64,000 nucleotides of DNA from positions 1,178,001 through 1,242,000 of the forward strand of contig OZ253531.1 of the NCBI GenBank assembly GCA_965262395.1. Reading direction: 5' to 3'. The position numbers were made by a program, and so were the translations under genes. Source of the stretch: CBDHFF01 sp965262395. Lineage in GTDB: Bacteria; Pseudomonadota; Alphaproteobacteria; Rickettsiales; Anaplasmataceae. Below the pieces are notes generated by a model. The model did not search any database. It had not been told where the DNA came from and saw only the letters and a list, made by a program, of their open reading frames with translations. Positions within the stretch are counted from its first letter, which is position 1, and every line of letters starts with the position of its first letter. Positions 16,266 to 25,885 of the stretch are shown in pieces.

Positions 16266-17672
16266 CTAAAACAAATGCTTCACAATAAAGATTGCAAAGA
16301 TATTTATCAATGCCGAACAATATATTATTACATTATATCCAGAAGAACTTGTAATAACTTTTCCATGTTTAACAGGCTCCACAAAATATATCATCTTCAG
16401 CATTTTTAAGTAGAAAACACAGGTTATTACAGTAAGCACAATCATCACCGCAGCTAGAGCAATCCACCCCACACTAACTACTTTCATTAGCACTAACATT
16501 TTAGTAAAAAAGCCCATCAGAGGTGGGATTCCTGCCATAGAAAAAATTACCACCGTAAGAGATACTGCAATCAATGGTTGTCGCTTAAATAACCCAGACA
16601 AATCATGAATATTCTTAATATCTCTATTATTCAATAAAAATGCAAACATAGCAGTAGTCGATATACCATATAATACAATATAGGCAATAGGCAACCAGTA
16701 ACCATCTCCCTGCTTAGCACAGGCAATAATTGCAGCTAATACAAAACCGTTATGACCCACAGATCCATATGCCATTAAACGCTTTATAACATTTTGTTGA
16801 ATCGCCCCCAGAGATGATAATAACAAAGAAAGAACAACTAATATTTGCAGCACACAAAATATGTAATCATGTTCTGTCACAAAAACTGTGGAAAGCAATC
16901 GATACAAGACAGCGAAACATGCTATTTTAGGCGTGGTCGATATAAAAGCAGTTACGAAGGTATTTGATCCTTGATAAACATCTGGCACCCAAACATGAAA
17001 CGGAGCAATAGCACACTTAAAACATAAACCAACTATAACGGCAATCACTCCAAGCGATTTACCTAAGCCAAAATTCATCACGTCATTATCTAGGATAATA
17101 TCATGAAAACCAAGCCCCCCGCAAAATCCATAAACCAAAGATATCCCATACAGAAATATTCCAGAACTCAATGATCCTAGAACAAAGTACTTCAACCCTG
17201 CCTCAGTGGATAGATATCTGTCTTTATCCATCGCAACCATAAGATACAAACAGAGACTTTGTAATTCAACAGAAACATATAAAGAAAGCAGATTATATGA
17301 AGACACCATAAGCATCATCGAAGCAACAGATATAAGTAATAAAAATAAGAACTCATACCTGAAAAAATTACCATCTGGATTTTTGAGAAGTAAAAATATG
17401 AGAGTAATGAAGGCAAAAAATAAAATTACTAGCTTTAATAAAACATAGTTATCAAGAATAAAAATATCACCTTGCGTAAAATACAAATTCAGATCAGATA
17501 TATAAAGATATACAACCAGCACGGCAGCAAGAAAAAGAGAAAATAAAGAAAATAATATACTAAATCTTAATGATGCCTTATTAGAAGAAAACAACCCTGC
17601 CATCAGAATTAATATTGAAGACAAAAAGAGGCTAATTTCTGGAAGCAACGCTGCTAAGTCACTTACAAGCAT
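16266..17672 (-). CDS. nuoN: NADH-quinone oxidoreductase subunit N
   Basis: The product has 468 residues and about 14 membrane helices. It is one of the three antiporter-like subunits of respiratory complex I and takes part in proton translocation across the inner membrane. Characteristic segments include the lysine-bearing FKCAIAPFHVWVPDVYQG, FVTAFISTTPKIACF and KRLMAYGSVGHNGF. It follows nuoM by 12 bases and precedes birA by 5, so it is read from the nuoJ promoter. Confidence 0.96.
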   Translation of the reverse strand: MLVSDLAALLPEISLFLSSILILMAGLFSSNKASLRFSILFSLFSLFLAAVLVVYLYISDLNLYFTQGDIFILDNYVLLKLVILFFAFITLIFLLLKNPDGNFFRYEFLFLLLISVASMMLMVSSYNLLSLYVSVELQSLCLYLMVAMDKDRYLSTEAGLKYFVLGSLSSGIFLYGISLVYGFCGGLGFHDIILDNDVMNFGLGKSLGVIAVIVGLCFKCAIAPFHVWVPDVYQGSNTFVTAFISTTPKIACFAVLYRLLSTVFVTEHDYIFCVLQILVVLSLLLSSLGAIQQNVIKRLMAYGSVGHNGFVLAAIIACAKQGDGYWLPIAYIVLYGISTTAMFAFLLNNRDIKNIHDLSGLFKRQPLIAVSLTVVIFSMAGIPPLMGFFTKMLVLMKVVSVGWIALAAVMIVLTVITCVFYLKMLKMIYFVEPVKHGKVITSSSGYNVIIYCSALINIFAIFIVKHLF

Positions 17673-17684
17673 AATAAATACCTC

Positions 17685-19151
17685 CTATACATTAAAATTT
17701 GCAACTAAATCACCAACGGGCAATCTAATTAGATCTAGAATATAATTAGCACGTATGCCGTATAACAAAGTCAACGCAATCAATGGAATAAATAAAGCCC
17801 ATTCATAACAATAAAGATCCTTCATTAATGAAACTTTTTTGTGTACTACCTCACCAAACACAACTCTTTTATAAAGCCAGAGCATATACCCAGCTCCTAG
17901 AACCATTCCAGTAGAAATAAAAGCACAAACAATAGGAGATGCTTTATATATACCTAACATTGATAAGAACTCCCCTACAAATCCAGAAGTTCCTGGCAAC
18001 CCCATAGATGCCATCGAGAAAAACATAAAAATAAATGCATAAGCAGGCATAATATTGGCTATACCTCCATAATCAGCAATATTTCTTGTATGCATCCTAT
18101 CATATAAAACACCGATACAGATGAAAAGAGCCCCTGATATCAATCCATGGCTAATCATTTGATAAATAGCCCCTGCTATACCTTCCTCATTGAATGAAAA
18201 CAAGCCAGCAGTAACAAAGCCCATGTGTGCTACTGAAGAATACGCAATCATTTTCTTTATGTCTTGCTGCATTAATGCAATAAGAGAAGTATAAACCACA
18301 GCTATTGCACTTAAAGTAAAAATAAAATCTTGGAAAAATAAGCTAGAATCAGGCAACATACCAAGAGAAAATCTTATAAAACCATATCCACCAAGCTTCA
18401 ATAATATGCCAGCAAGAATAACCGAACCAGCCGTAGGTGCCTGCACATGGGCATCAGGAAGCCATGTATGAAATGGCCACATAGGAATCTTAATAGCAAA
18501 AGCTATAAAAGATGCTATCCAAATATAATTTTGTTCTTGAAAACTAAGAGACTGTAGATTGTGCATCAATACTCTCATATCACTAGTACCAAATGCGTTA
18601 TACATATAAATCAATGCTATAAAGAAGAACACTGATCCGAATAAGGTATACAAAAATAATTTAAAAGCAGCATATACCCTCTCTTGCCCCCCCCATATTC
18701 CAATAATAAAGAACATAGGAATTAAAACTGACTCAAAAAATATGTAAAACAAAAACACATCTAACGATATAAATACCCCTATTATAAAACTCTCCAGTAA
18801 CAAGAACATCATGACATAATTACGTATATTCGCAATTTCAAATCTCCAGCTTATCCCAAGACATATCAGAGTTAATAAAGTGGTCAACAATATAAACAAT
18901 AATGATATACCATCCACGCCAAAATTAATATTCAAGAAGCTCAGTAATTCATATTCAAAAAGAAATTGATATTCAGCTGAATTAGATACGTCAAAAACGT
19001 AAAGCATATAAAGAGAGACAAGAAAATTCAATAAAGAGAACAAAACTCCAATAACTCTACTACATTTATTACCCGGCATAGAATATACAAACAATACGCC
19101 AATCAGCGGAATAAGCAGTAATAATACTGTGATATATGCACTAAAATCCAT
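17685..19151 (-). CDS. nuoM: NADH-quinone oxidoreductase subunit M
   Basis: The product has 488 residues and is an antiporter-like membrane subunit of complex I. Diagnostic motifs are the FFESVLIPMFFIIGIWGG region with the conserved glutamate, KIPMWPFHTWLPDAHVQAPT, LAGILLKLGGYG and KKMIAYSSVAHMGF. Length and helix layout are normal. It starts three bases after nuoL ends. Confidence 0.97.
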   Translation of the reverse strand: MDFSAYITVLLLLIPLIGVLFVYSMPGNKCSRVIGVLFSLLNFLVSLYMLYVFDVSNSAEYQFLFEYELLSFLNINFGVDGISLLFILLTTLLTLICLGISWRFEIANIRNYVMMFLLLESFIIGVFISLDVFLFYIFFESVLIPMFFIIGIWGGQERVYAAFKLFLYTLFGSVFFFIALIYMYNAFGTSDMRVLMHNLQSLSFQEQNYIWIASFIAFAIKIPMWPFHTWLPDAHVQAPTAGSVILAGILLKLGGYGFIRFSLGMLPDSSLFFQDFIFTLSAIAVVYTSLIALMQQDIKKMIAYSSVAHMGFVTAGLFSFNEEGIAGAIYQMISHGLISGALFICIGVLYDRMHTRNIADYGGIANIMPAYAFIFMFFSMASMGLPGTSGFVGEFLSMLGIYKASPIVCAFISTGMVLGAGYMLWLYKRVVFGEVVHKKVSLMKDLYCYEWALFIPLIALTLLYGIRANYILDLIRLPVGDLVANFNV

Positions 19152-19154
19152 AGT

Positions 19155-21257
19155 CTAACCCTTCAACTTCATATATAACGCCAACATAATCGTAATCAAA
19201 AGCCCAATTATGATAAAAAGAGCATAATGATAAACATACCCAGTCTGAGGCTTCACAGATTTAACAGAGAAGATACTAACAATCTTTGCAACCCCCATAG
19301 GCCCTAAGCCATCAATTATGATACGATCTACGAAATTAGAAAAAATACAACCAATAAATTTTATTGGTCTTACAAAAATAAGATCGTACAATTCATCAAA
19401 AAACCATTTATTTATCAAAAACTTATGTACATAAGATAATTTATTTTTCAGATAATTTACAAAATCATTCATACGGAAATATAAAAAATATGCAAAAGAT
19501 ATGCCAATAATACCAGCTATAAGCGGACCATATTTAACCAGCCAATTTACCCCATGTATCATATCTAGAAGATTATTATCATCCTTAACATATATACTAT
19601 TTCCCCAGAACTCCCCTGAAAATTCCGTTATACCACATTTGTATGCTAAGTAACCCGAAAACATAGAGCCTAATGACAAAATAAATAGTGAGAATGTCAT
19701 AGATATAGGAGACTCATGTATATGAGAGGCAACTTTATTGTCATACCTACCCTTCCCATTAAACACTAATATCAATAGCCTCCAAGAGTAAAATGCCGTT
19801 AAAAAGGCAACCAACATAGAGAATATATACGCTATATTAAATCCAGAAACATACAGCGATTCAATAATAACGTCCTTGGAATAGAACCCAGCAAAAGGGA
19901 AAACACCTCCCAAAGCAAGGGATCCCACAAAGAACATGACATATGTGAAGACTATTTTCTTGGACAAACCACCCATATTTTTTATATTCTGCTCATCAGA
20001 CATGGCATGAATCACGCTACCCGCCGACAAAAATAATAATGCCTTAAAGAAGGCATGCGTCATTAAATGAAAAATAGCAGCTGAATACGAAGAAACACCA
20101 CAAGCCATAAACATATAGCCCAATTGACTACATGTTGAATAAGCAATAATTTTCTTAATATCATCCTGCACAATCGCTACAGTAGCTGCAAACAAGCAAG
20201 TAAATGCCCCCACCACAACTATAATCTCTCTGGTAATAGGAGCATATTCAAATAAATAAGAACACCTGGCTAATAAAAACACACCAGCAGTTACCATAGT
20301 AGCAGCATGAATCAAAGCAGAAACTGGGGTAGGTCCTTCCATAGCATCAGGAAGCCATGTATGCAAGCCAAGCTGAGCAGATTTACCCATGCACCCCACA
20401 AATAAAAGGAAGCATATAACCTCTATGTAATTCAAACCAAATAATGGAAATTGAGAATTAGCAAAATCTCCAACTTTAGCAAAAACAACATCAAAGCTCA
20501 CAGAACCAAATAACATATAGATAGAAAACACTCCAAGAGCAAGTCCAATATCCCCAACTCTATTCACTATAAATGCTTTCATAGAAGCCTTATTTGCCGA
20601 ATCTTTCTTGAACCAGAAACCAATTAACAAGTAAGAGCATAAACCAACACCTTCCCACCCACAGAAGAGCTGCATGAAATTATTGCTAGTCACTAATAGA
20701 AGCATAAAGAAAGTGAATAAAGATAAATACGCAAAAAATCTTTGATTATAAGGGTCATGAGACATGTAACCAAAAGAATATACATGCACTAAAGCTGAGA
20801 CAGTATTAACCACAACAAACATTATCATAGTTAGCATATCAATTTTAATACTCCAGCTTATATCAAACGTGCCAATTACCATCCAAGGAAAAAGGTCAAT
20901 TACATGCGGATGTGATACATCAGTATAATAGATACACAAAAGTGCCCACGATATTACAGCAGAATTAATTACTAAAACAGTAGTAATTAACTGAGCGGAG
21001 CTTTTGTTCAAAAATCTACAACCTAACCCAGCAACAAGCCCCCCTATCAACGGCCCAAATACCACTGCCTCTTCTAAAGCAATTAGATCATATGCAGCGC
21101 AATGGAAAATATAATATGAGTCTGCGGCAAGAAATAGGATGCATAAAATTGACCCAAAAGATTTGCCCAGAAAACCATTCATCTTTACTACAGAAAAGAA
21201 AGATAAAGCACTGCCCAACACCAAAAGCAAATTGTACAATAAAGCTACTGTCATCAT
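19155..21257 (-). CDS. nuoL: NADH-quinone oxidoreductase subunit L
   Basis: The product has 700 residues and is the distal antiporter-like subunit of complex I. It carries the long lateral helix and extra C-terminal helices typical of NuoL. Motifs include FCGWEGVGLCSYLLIGFW, LPDAMEGPTPVSALIHAA, ATMVTAGVFLLARC and KKIIAYSTCSQLGY. Its ATG overlaps the nuoK stop by one base (TAATG), which indicates translational coupling. Confidence 0.97.
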   Translation of the reverse strand: MMTVALLYNLLLVLGSALSFFSVVKMNGFLGKSFGSILCILFLAADSYYIFHCAAYDLIALEEAVVFGPLIGGLVAGLGCRFLNKSSAQLITTVLVINSAVISWALLCIYYTDVSHPHVIDLFPWMVIGTFDISWSIKIDMLTMIMFVVVNTVSALVHVYSFGYMSHDPYNQRFFAYLSLFTFFMLLLVTSNNFMQLFCGWEGVGLCSYLLIGFWFKKDSANKASMKAFIVNRVGDIGLALGVFSIYMLFGSVSFDVVFAKVGDFANSQFPLFGLNYIEVICFLLFVGCMGKSAQLGLHTWLPDAMEGPTPVSALIHAATMVTAGVFLLARCSYLFEYAPITREIIVVVGAFTCLFAATVAIVQDDIKKIIAYSTCSQLGYMFMACGVSSYSAAIFHLMTHAFFKALLFLSAGSVIHAMSDEQNIKNMGGLSKKIVFTYVMFFVGSLALGGVFPFAGFYSKDVIIESLYVSGFNIAYIFSMLVAFLTAFYSWRLLILVFNGKGRYDNKVASHIHESPISMTFSLFILSLGSMFSGYLAYKCGITEFSGEFWGNSIYVKDDNNLLDMIHGVNWLVKYGPLIAGIIGISFAYFLYFRMNDFVNYLKNKLSYVHKFLINKWFFDELYDLIFVRPIKFIGCIFSNFVDRIIIDGLGPMGVAKIVSIFSVKSVKPQTGYVYHYALFIIIGLLITIMLALYMKLKG

Positions 21258-21568
21258 TACCCCTTCAGAACACTAGCGGATGATACGGATATACTTGCTC
21301 TTTTCTTATAAAACAAGATTAATATGGCTAATCCAATGGCTGCCTCCGCCGCAGCAATTGTAAGGATAAACATAACAAAAATTTGCCCCGATATATCATT
21401 AAGAAAAACAGAAAAAGTAACAAAATTTATATTAATGGACAGCAATATCAACTCTATAGACATTAAAATACCAATGAAATTACTTCGATTCATCAATACC
21501 CCAAAAATTCCCGTAATAAACATTACAGCCGCAAAACCTAAATAATGCATTACCCCAACTTCATACAT
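21257..21568 (-). CDS. nuoK: NADH-quinone oxidoreductase subunit K
   Basis: The product has 103 residues with three membrane helices, the normal NuoK length. The conserved membrane glutamates appear in MSIELILLS and AAAEAAIGLAI. ATG 21568 (MYEVGVMHYLG) is chosen because AAGGAG lies six bases upstream. This start overlaps the end of nuoJ by 8 bases. Confidence 0.95.
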   Translation of the reverse strand: MYEVGVMHYLGFAAVMFITGIFGVLMNRSNFIGILMSIELILLSININFVTFSVFLNDISGQIFVMFILTIAAAEAAIGLAILILFYKKRASISVSSASVLKG

Positions 21569-22166
21569 CAGAAACTCCTTCACCAGATTTAATCTTAACA
21601 AGCTTCACCGTCTTTTCCTTTCTGCCTCTCTTAAGTTGCTCAACCACATCTTGTTTACAAGAAATACTTTTATGATCTTTATCACACGAAATCACGATTG
21701 CACCAACCATAGCAACTAAAAGAACTAATCCAGCAAGTTGGAAAATATAAAAATATTCCGTATACATAAGATTACCAATTTTTTCAACATTGCTCATGTT
21801 AGTATCAATAACACCAATAAATATTTTCATGTGAGAATATTCAAAAGAAATGAAAAGCTCTAATCCCAATATAATAATCGCTACAAACGCAAACAGAGGG
21901 TATATATTACTGCTTCGAACGCTTTTATCAATTTTAATGTCCAACATCATCACAACAAACAAAAATAGCACCGCAATTGCCCCGACATAAACTATAATTA
22001 TGACCATGGCCACAAATTCCGCTCCTAAAATCAGGAATAAAACAGAAGTGGACAAGAATGCCACTATAAGATTAAGCACGGAATACACAGGATTACCACT
22101 AGTGACAACTCTGACACTAGAGATGAGGGCTAATAAAGCAAATATATAAAATATCAAATCTAACAT
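21561..22166 (-). CDS. nuoJ: NADH-quinone oxidoreductase subunit J
   Basis: The product has 201 residues and five membrane helices (for example LIVAFLSTSVLFLILGAEF and VYVGAIAVLFLFVVMML, the latter with the family's YxGAIxVLFLFVxMML signature). It is a membrane subunit of complex I. The C-terminal tail after the last helix is basic. It is the first gene of the nuoJ-K-L-M-N set here, and a consensus promoter lies just upstream. The other nuo genes (A-I) are not in the window. Confidence 0.96.
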   Translation of the reverse strand: MLDLIFYIFALLALISSVRVVTSGNPVYSVLNLIVAFLSTSVLFLILGAEFVAMVIIIVYVGAIAVLFLFVVMMLDIKIDKSVRSSNIYPLFAFVAIIILGLELFISFEYSHMKIFIGVIDTNMSNVEKIGNLMYTEYFYIFQLAGLVLLVAMVGAIVISCDKDHKSISCKQDVVEQLKRGRKEKTVKLVKIKSGEGVSDV

Positions 22167-22195
22167 GGAACAACTGTCTTAAAGTAAGCGGGAAG

Positions 22196-22223
22196 ATTTT
22201 AACATAGCAAAAAACCCAGTCAA
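22196..22223 (-). promoter_or_regulatory. Sigma-70 promoter of the nuoJ-N unit
   Basis: On the minus strand TTGACT (22223-22218), a 16-base spacer and TAAAAT (22201-22196) lie about 30 bases upstream of the nuoJ start codon. Both elements match the consensus at 5 of 6 positions. Confidence 0.65.
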
Positions 22224-22319
22224 GTAGTTAATACAGCATTTAGTGCGTAATTTACTCAAAAACATCCATATTTAAATATAAAAAATTGATTCGTCTACAA
22301 TTCGTCTACAATAAAGTCG

Positions 22320-23330
22320 TTAAAATCTATATGTCATTATTAATAACATTTGCTTTAAAAATAAATCATTACTTATCGGAGTACTAGATTTACAAAATTT
22401 TTCCATTTCCAACAATCTACTTATTGCACTAGACAAACCCTCTGTATTCCACGCTCCAACATGTCGTTTAAAATTATCTACATATTTAAAAAATATGGGA
22501 GGATATAAATGTTTCATGGCCTGGTCTATTGCCAAGCCACCTTTCATCAACTCCATCACTTTAAGTAAATTAAAAAGATAATTTATTAAAGAGCGTATAA
22601 TTGCTATATCATTCTTATGCCCAGATAAAAGTAATGTACAATTTGAAATTACCGCCCTCTTGTCTCGAGAAGCAAAAGCCATGCACAGAGTATTAATTTC
22701 TGCGTTATCACCAACATGCCCAATACATCTAATCACGTCTTCTGTATTGACACTTTTTCCTTCACCTGTGTATAGCAGAATTTTTTCTAATTCATGATTC
22801 AATAATAATCTATCTTGAAAACTTATTAATAAATCTATAACACCATTATCATATGATATACCTCTGTCAGCAAAGAATTTACTGACATAATTTCTAATTT
22901 CATGATTAGAATCTGCATAACAAGGTAAAGCCAACATTTCTTTACTAGTTTCAAAAAATTTCCTAATCGAAGACTTAGGTGTCAAATTACCAGCGACAAA
23001 AACTATATGATTGCACCCTTTATAATTGCCTAAGGCCTTCTTTAATCCTTCAGATATAGATTCACTAACATCCACAACTCTAATTACTGAGGTGCCTCCA
23101 ATACAAATATTGCTTGCCAAATCAATGAATTGCACTACATCAGAATTAACAACACTATACTGTATAGTAAATATTCGAAATGGATCATGAATGTCTCCTA
23201 CAATCCCAGCAATCAGCTCATCCGATAGTGTTTTTATCTTAGATAAATCGCTCCCATAGAAAATCATTACATTCCTACTTCTATCTATCCTAGATAGAAA
23301 TTGTTTAACCTGCTTACCATTAAATTTCAT
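22320..23330 (-). CDS. holA: DNA polymerase III delta subunit
   Basis: The product has 336 residues and is the clamp-loader subunit that opens the beta clamp. It shows the HolA layout: the start MKFNGKQVKQFL, a nucleotide-fold beginning NVMIFYGSDLSKI, a central LDLISFQDRLLLNHELEK-type segment and a helical C-terminal collar domain ending KQMLLIMTYRF. Sequence conservation in this family is low, so the call rests on the overall pattern and length. ATG 23330 is preferred to the TTG codons further upstream because it matches the usual MKL-type start. Divergent from sucB. Confidence 0.88.
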   Translation of the reverse strand: MKFNGKQVKQFLSRIDRSRNVMIFYGSDLSKIKTLSDELIAGIVGDIHDPFRIFTIQYSVVNSDVVQFIDLASNICIGGTSVIRVVDVSESISEGLKKALGNYKGCNHIVFVAGNLTPKSSIRKFFETSKEMLALPCYADSNHEIRNYVSKFFADRGISYDNGVIDLLISFQDRLLLNHELEKILLYTGEGKSVNTEDVIRCIGHVGDNAEINTLCMAFASRDKRAVISNCTLLLSGHKNDIAIIRSLINYLFNLLKVMELMKGGLAIDQAMKHLYPPIFFKYVDNFKRHVGAWNTEGLSSAISRLLEMEKFCKSSTPISNDLFLKQMLLIMTYRF

Positions 23331-23441
23331 GCATTGACTCAACAATGATTAATTAATCTTGTAATAGAATAACATCTCACAGTAAGTCATGCACACTAAA
23401 TATTATGAATATAATGATATAAAAAGCTTGATTTATGATCG

Positions 23442-23474
23442 ATATTATTACAAGATAAACGCTTGTAGTAATAT
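23442..23474. promoter_or_regulatory. 13-bp inverted repeat before sucB
   Basis: ATATTATTACAAG (23442-23454) pairs with CTTGTAGTAATAT (23462-23474) across a 7-base loop, with one U-G pair. It lies 16 bases before the sucB ATG. It could be an operator between the divergent holA and sucB genes or a hairpin in the sucB leader. Confidence 0.5.
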
Positions 23475-23490
23475 TGTTGGTGACTAGATA

Positions 23491-24699
23491 ATGTCAATAT
23501 TAGAAATCAAAGTACCCGTTCTTGGAGAGTCGATTGATAGCGCAACGATTGCAAACATGAAAAAATCCGTGGGAGACCATGCAAAGGCTGATGAGATAAT
23601 TTGTGAGTTAGAAACTGATAAGGTCACTATAGAAATCCTGTCTCCTGCTACTGGCAGTATAGAAGAATTTAGCTTTAAAGAGGGCGATAGTGTTAAAGTA
23701 GGCACAGTATTAGGTAAAATAAAAGAAGGCGCTGACAATAATCCAGAGCCTAAAAAAGCACAACCAACAACAGCTGAACCTAAAAAAGAAGATCCACCTT
23801 TATCAACAGAATCAGCACCTGTTATATCTAAGCCTTCTGACGTTGCATCCCCTGCAGCAACTAAAATACTTAATGAAGGAAACGTTGATGTGAATTCAGT
23901 GAATGGATCTGGGCCAAAGGGGATAGTCATTAAACAAGATGCTGTTCAGGCAACACAAGAAAAAATCAATCAACCTTCACCTCAAATTGCTAACTCTGAA
24001 AGAAAGGAAGAACGCATAAAGATGAGCAAGCTTCGTAAGATGATAGCAAAAAGACTAAAAGATTCACAAAATACTGCCGCAATGCTGACTACATTCAATG
24101 AAATTGATATGTACAACATTATAAATCTCAGAAAAAAATATAAAGAGTCTTTTGAAAAGAAACATGGAATAAAATTAGGATTTATGTCCTTTTTTACCAG
24201 AGCATCAGTTGCTGCATTACAAGAAATACCCGAGATAAACGCATCAATTGACGTAGATGATATTGTATATAAGAATTATTGTGACATCAGTGTTGCAGTT
24301 GGAACACCCCAAGGATTAGTTGTCCCAGTAATTAGAGACGCACAAAATATGTCCTTTGCTGATATTGAAAAAACCATAGGATCTTTAGGCAAAAAAGCCA
24401 AAAATGGTAATCTAACAGTATCAGATATGAGAGGGGGAACGTTCACGATAACCAATGGAGGCATATATGGCTCACTTATGTCCACCCCAATAATTAATCC
24501 TCCACAATCTGCTATTCTGGGAATGCATGCAACAAAAGAAAAACCATGCGTTGTCAATGGAGAAATCAAAATTAGACCTATGATGTATGTTGCCTTATCG
24601 TACGATCACAGAATAATAGATGGCAAAGAGGCTGTTACGTTCCTAAAGAAAATTAAAGAAATGATTGAAGATCCAGTAAGACTGTTACTTGATGTGTAG
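23491..24699 (+). CDS. sucB: Dihydrolipoamide succinyltransferase (E2 of 2-oxoglutarate dehydrogenase)
   Basis: The product has 402 residues and transfers succinyl groups to CoA in the TCA cycle. Domain order is normal: a lipoyl domain (residues 1-76) with the lipoyl-lysine in ELETDKVTIEI, a charged linker, a peripheral subunit-binding domain at about 115-150 (SPAATKIL, GPKGIVIKQD), and a catalytic domain from about 175 with GLVVPVIRDAQ, FTITNGGIYGS and the active-site HRIIDG near residue 375. Start MSILEIKVP is typical. Its partner sucA lies almost 40 kb away, so the complex is encoded by separate transcripts. Confidence 0.96.
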   Translation: MSILEIKVPVLGESIDSATIANMKKSVGDHAKADEIICELETDKVTIEILSPATGSIEEFSFKEGDSVKVGTVLGKIKEGADNNPEPKKAQPTTAEPKKEDPPLSTESAPVISKPSDVASPAATKILNEGNVDVNSVNGSGPKGIVIKQDAVQATQEKINQPSPQIANSERKEERIKMSKLRKMIAKRLKDSQNTAAMLTTFNEIDMYNIINLRKKYKESFEKKHGIKLGFMSFFTRASVAALQEIPEINASIDVDDIVYKNYCDISVAVGTPQGLVVPVIRDAQNMSFADIEKTIGSLGKKAKNGNLTVSDMRGGTFTITNGGIYGSLMSTPIINPPQSAILGMHATKEKPCVVNGEIKIRPMMYVALSYDHRIIDGKEAVTFLKKIKEMIEDPVRLLLDV

Positions 24700-24752
24700 A
24701 CTAAACCTACATTCTATTAAAGAAGCATAGAAATCTTATCAGCAATCAGTAG

Positions 24753-24787
24753 AAATAGAATATACACGAACACCTCTTTCTATTTTT
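24753..24787 (+). terminator. Probable terminator of sucB
   Basis: AAATAGAA (24753-24760) pairs with TTCTATTT (24778-24785), followed directly by further T residues. It lies about 55 bases after the sucB stop. Confidence 0.45.
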
Positions 24788-24920
24788 AATAGGTTGAAAA
24801 TAGATACTTAACCCCATCAATAGACTACAACACTCCGACATAAGAAATTATTACATACTATTTTTAAACAATCAGAAAATCGATTAATCTAAAAAGAAAT
24901 ATTTAATTAAAGGCATAACA

Positions 24921-25460
24921 CCTGAGAAACATATCCACTTTGTAGAATACAGCAAACACAGAATCACTTTGTAGAATACATCAAACACAGAATCACTTGT
25001 GAATACAGCAAACACAGAACCACTTTGAATACAGCAAACACAGAATCACTTTGTAGAATACAGCAAACACAGAACCATTTTGTAAAATACAGCAAACACA
25101 GAATCACTTTGTAGAATACAGCAAGCACAGAACCACTTTGTAAAATACAGCAAACACATATCCACTTTGTAGAATACAGCAAACACAGAACCACTTTGTA
25201 GAATACAGCAAACACAGAACCACTTTGTAAAATACAGATCCACAAGCACAGAACCATTTTGTAGAATACAGCAAACACCAGAATCACTTTGTAGAATACA
25301 CAAGCACAGAACCACTTTGTAATACATACAGCAAAAATACAGCAAACACACATATCCACTTTGTAGAATAAGCAACACACAGAATCACTTTGTAGAATAC
25401 ATCAAACACAGAATCACTTTGTAGAATACATCAAACACAGAATCACTTTTGTAGAATAAG
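24921..25460. repeat. Dense degenerate array of about 30-bp units
   Basis: A unit of the form CACTTTGTAGAATACAGCAAACACAGAA recurs about 17 times over 540 bp, with small insertions and deletions that change the period between about 24 and 37 bases. There are no unique spacers, so it is not CRISPR. It lies between sucB and the weak reading frame at 25478. Confidence 0.93.
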
Positions 25461-25477
25461 CTAATGATGGATAATTC

Positions 25478-25711
25478 TTAAATATATCCATGCCGTAGTA
25501 TTACGGCAGAATAAATTCCTGGCTTATTTATATATTTTTTATATCTTTGTATTGATATGAGCCCAGTAATTAATGATGCAATATCTAGTATGCTGCAAAC
25601 AAAAATTGATCCAAACCAATTAATGCACTCACACTCTTGTTTATAACGCATTAATCTATAGATGGATGGCAACCTACAAATAACAATATACTTGCATAGC
25701 TCCTTGTTCAA
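25478..25711 (-). CDS. Small possible membrane protein or gene fragment
   Basis: The frame encodes 77 residues with one likely membrane segment (WFGSIFVCSILDIASLITGLISI) and a basic C-terminal end. The only start is a TTG without a ribosome site, and a GGAG-ATG pair nearby is in another frame. I do not recognise it. It may be the remnant of a larger membrane protein eroded by the adjacent repeat array. Confidence 0.25.
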   Translation of the reverse strand: MNKELCKYIVICRLPSIYRLMRYKQECECINWFGSIFVCSILDIASLITGLISIQRYKKYINKPGIYSAVILRHGYI

Positions 25712-25775
25712 AGTCGGGCAGCTAACTAATATAACGCCAACTACGTTATTTCATCAACAGAATATCAAGAGCTGA

Positions 25776-25858
25776 CATTATACATTAATACTCAACCATT
25801 AATACTCAATCATTAATACTCAATCATTAATACTAAATTAAACATTAATACTCAATAT
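25776..25858. repeat. 14-bp tandem repeats upstream of tmk
   Basis: CATTAATACTCAAT or close variants occur five to six times, ending about 28 bases before the tmk start codon. The array lies in the probable promoter or leader region of tmk. Confidence 0.85.
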
Positions 25859-25885
25859 ACACCAGGAGTTTATACGGATTATGCT

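Noticed and set aside
24964..25380. Cysteine-rich minus-strand frames of 138 and 110 residues in the 30-bp array
   Set aside because: Two frames overlap in the same repeat, both are pure repeat translation, and neither has a ribosome site.
24921..25460. CRISPR-like array of about 30-bp units
   Set aside because: There are no unique spacers between units; neighbouring units are direct copies with small indels, and no cas gene is nearby.
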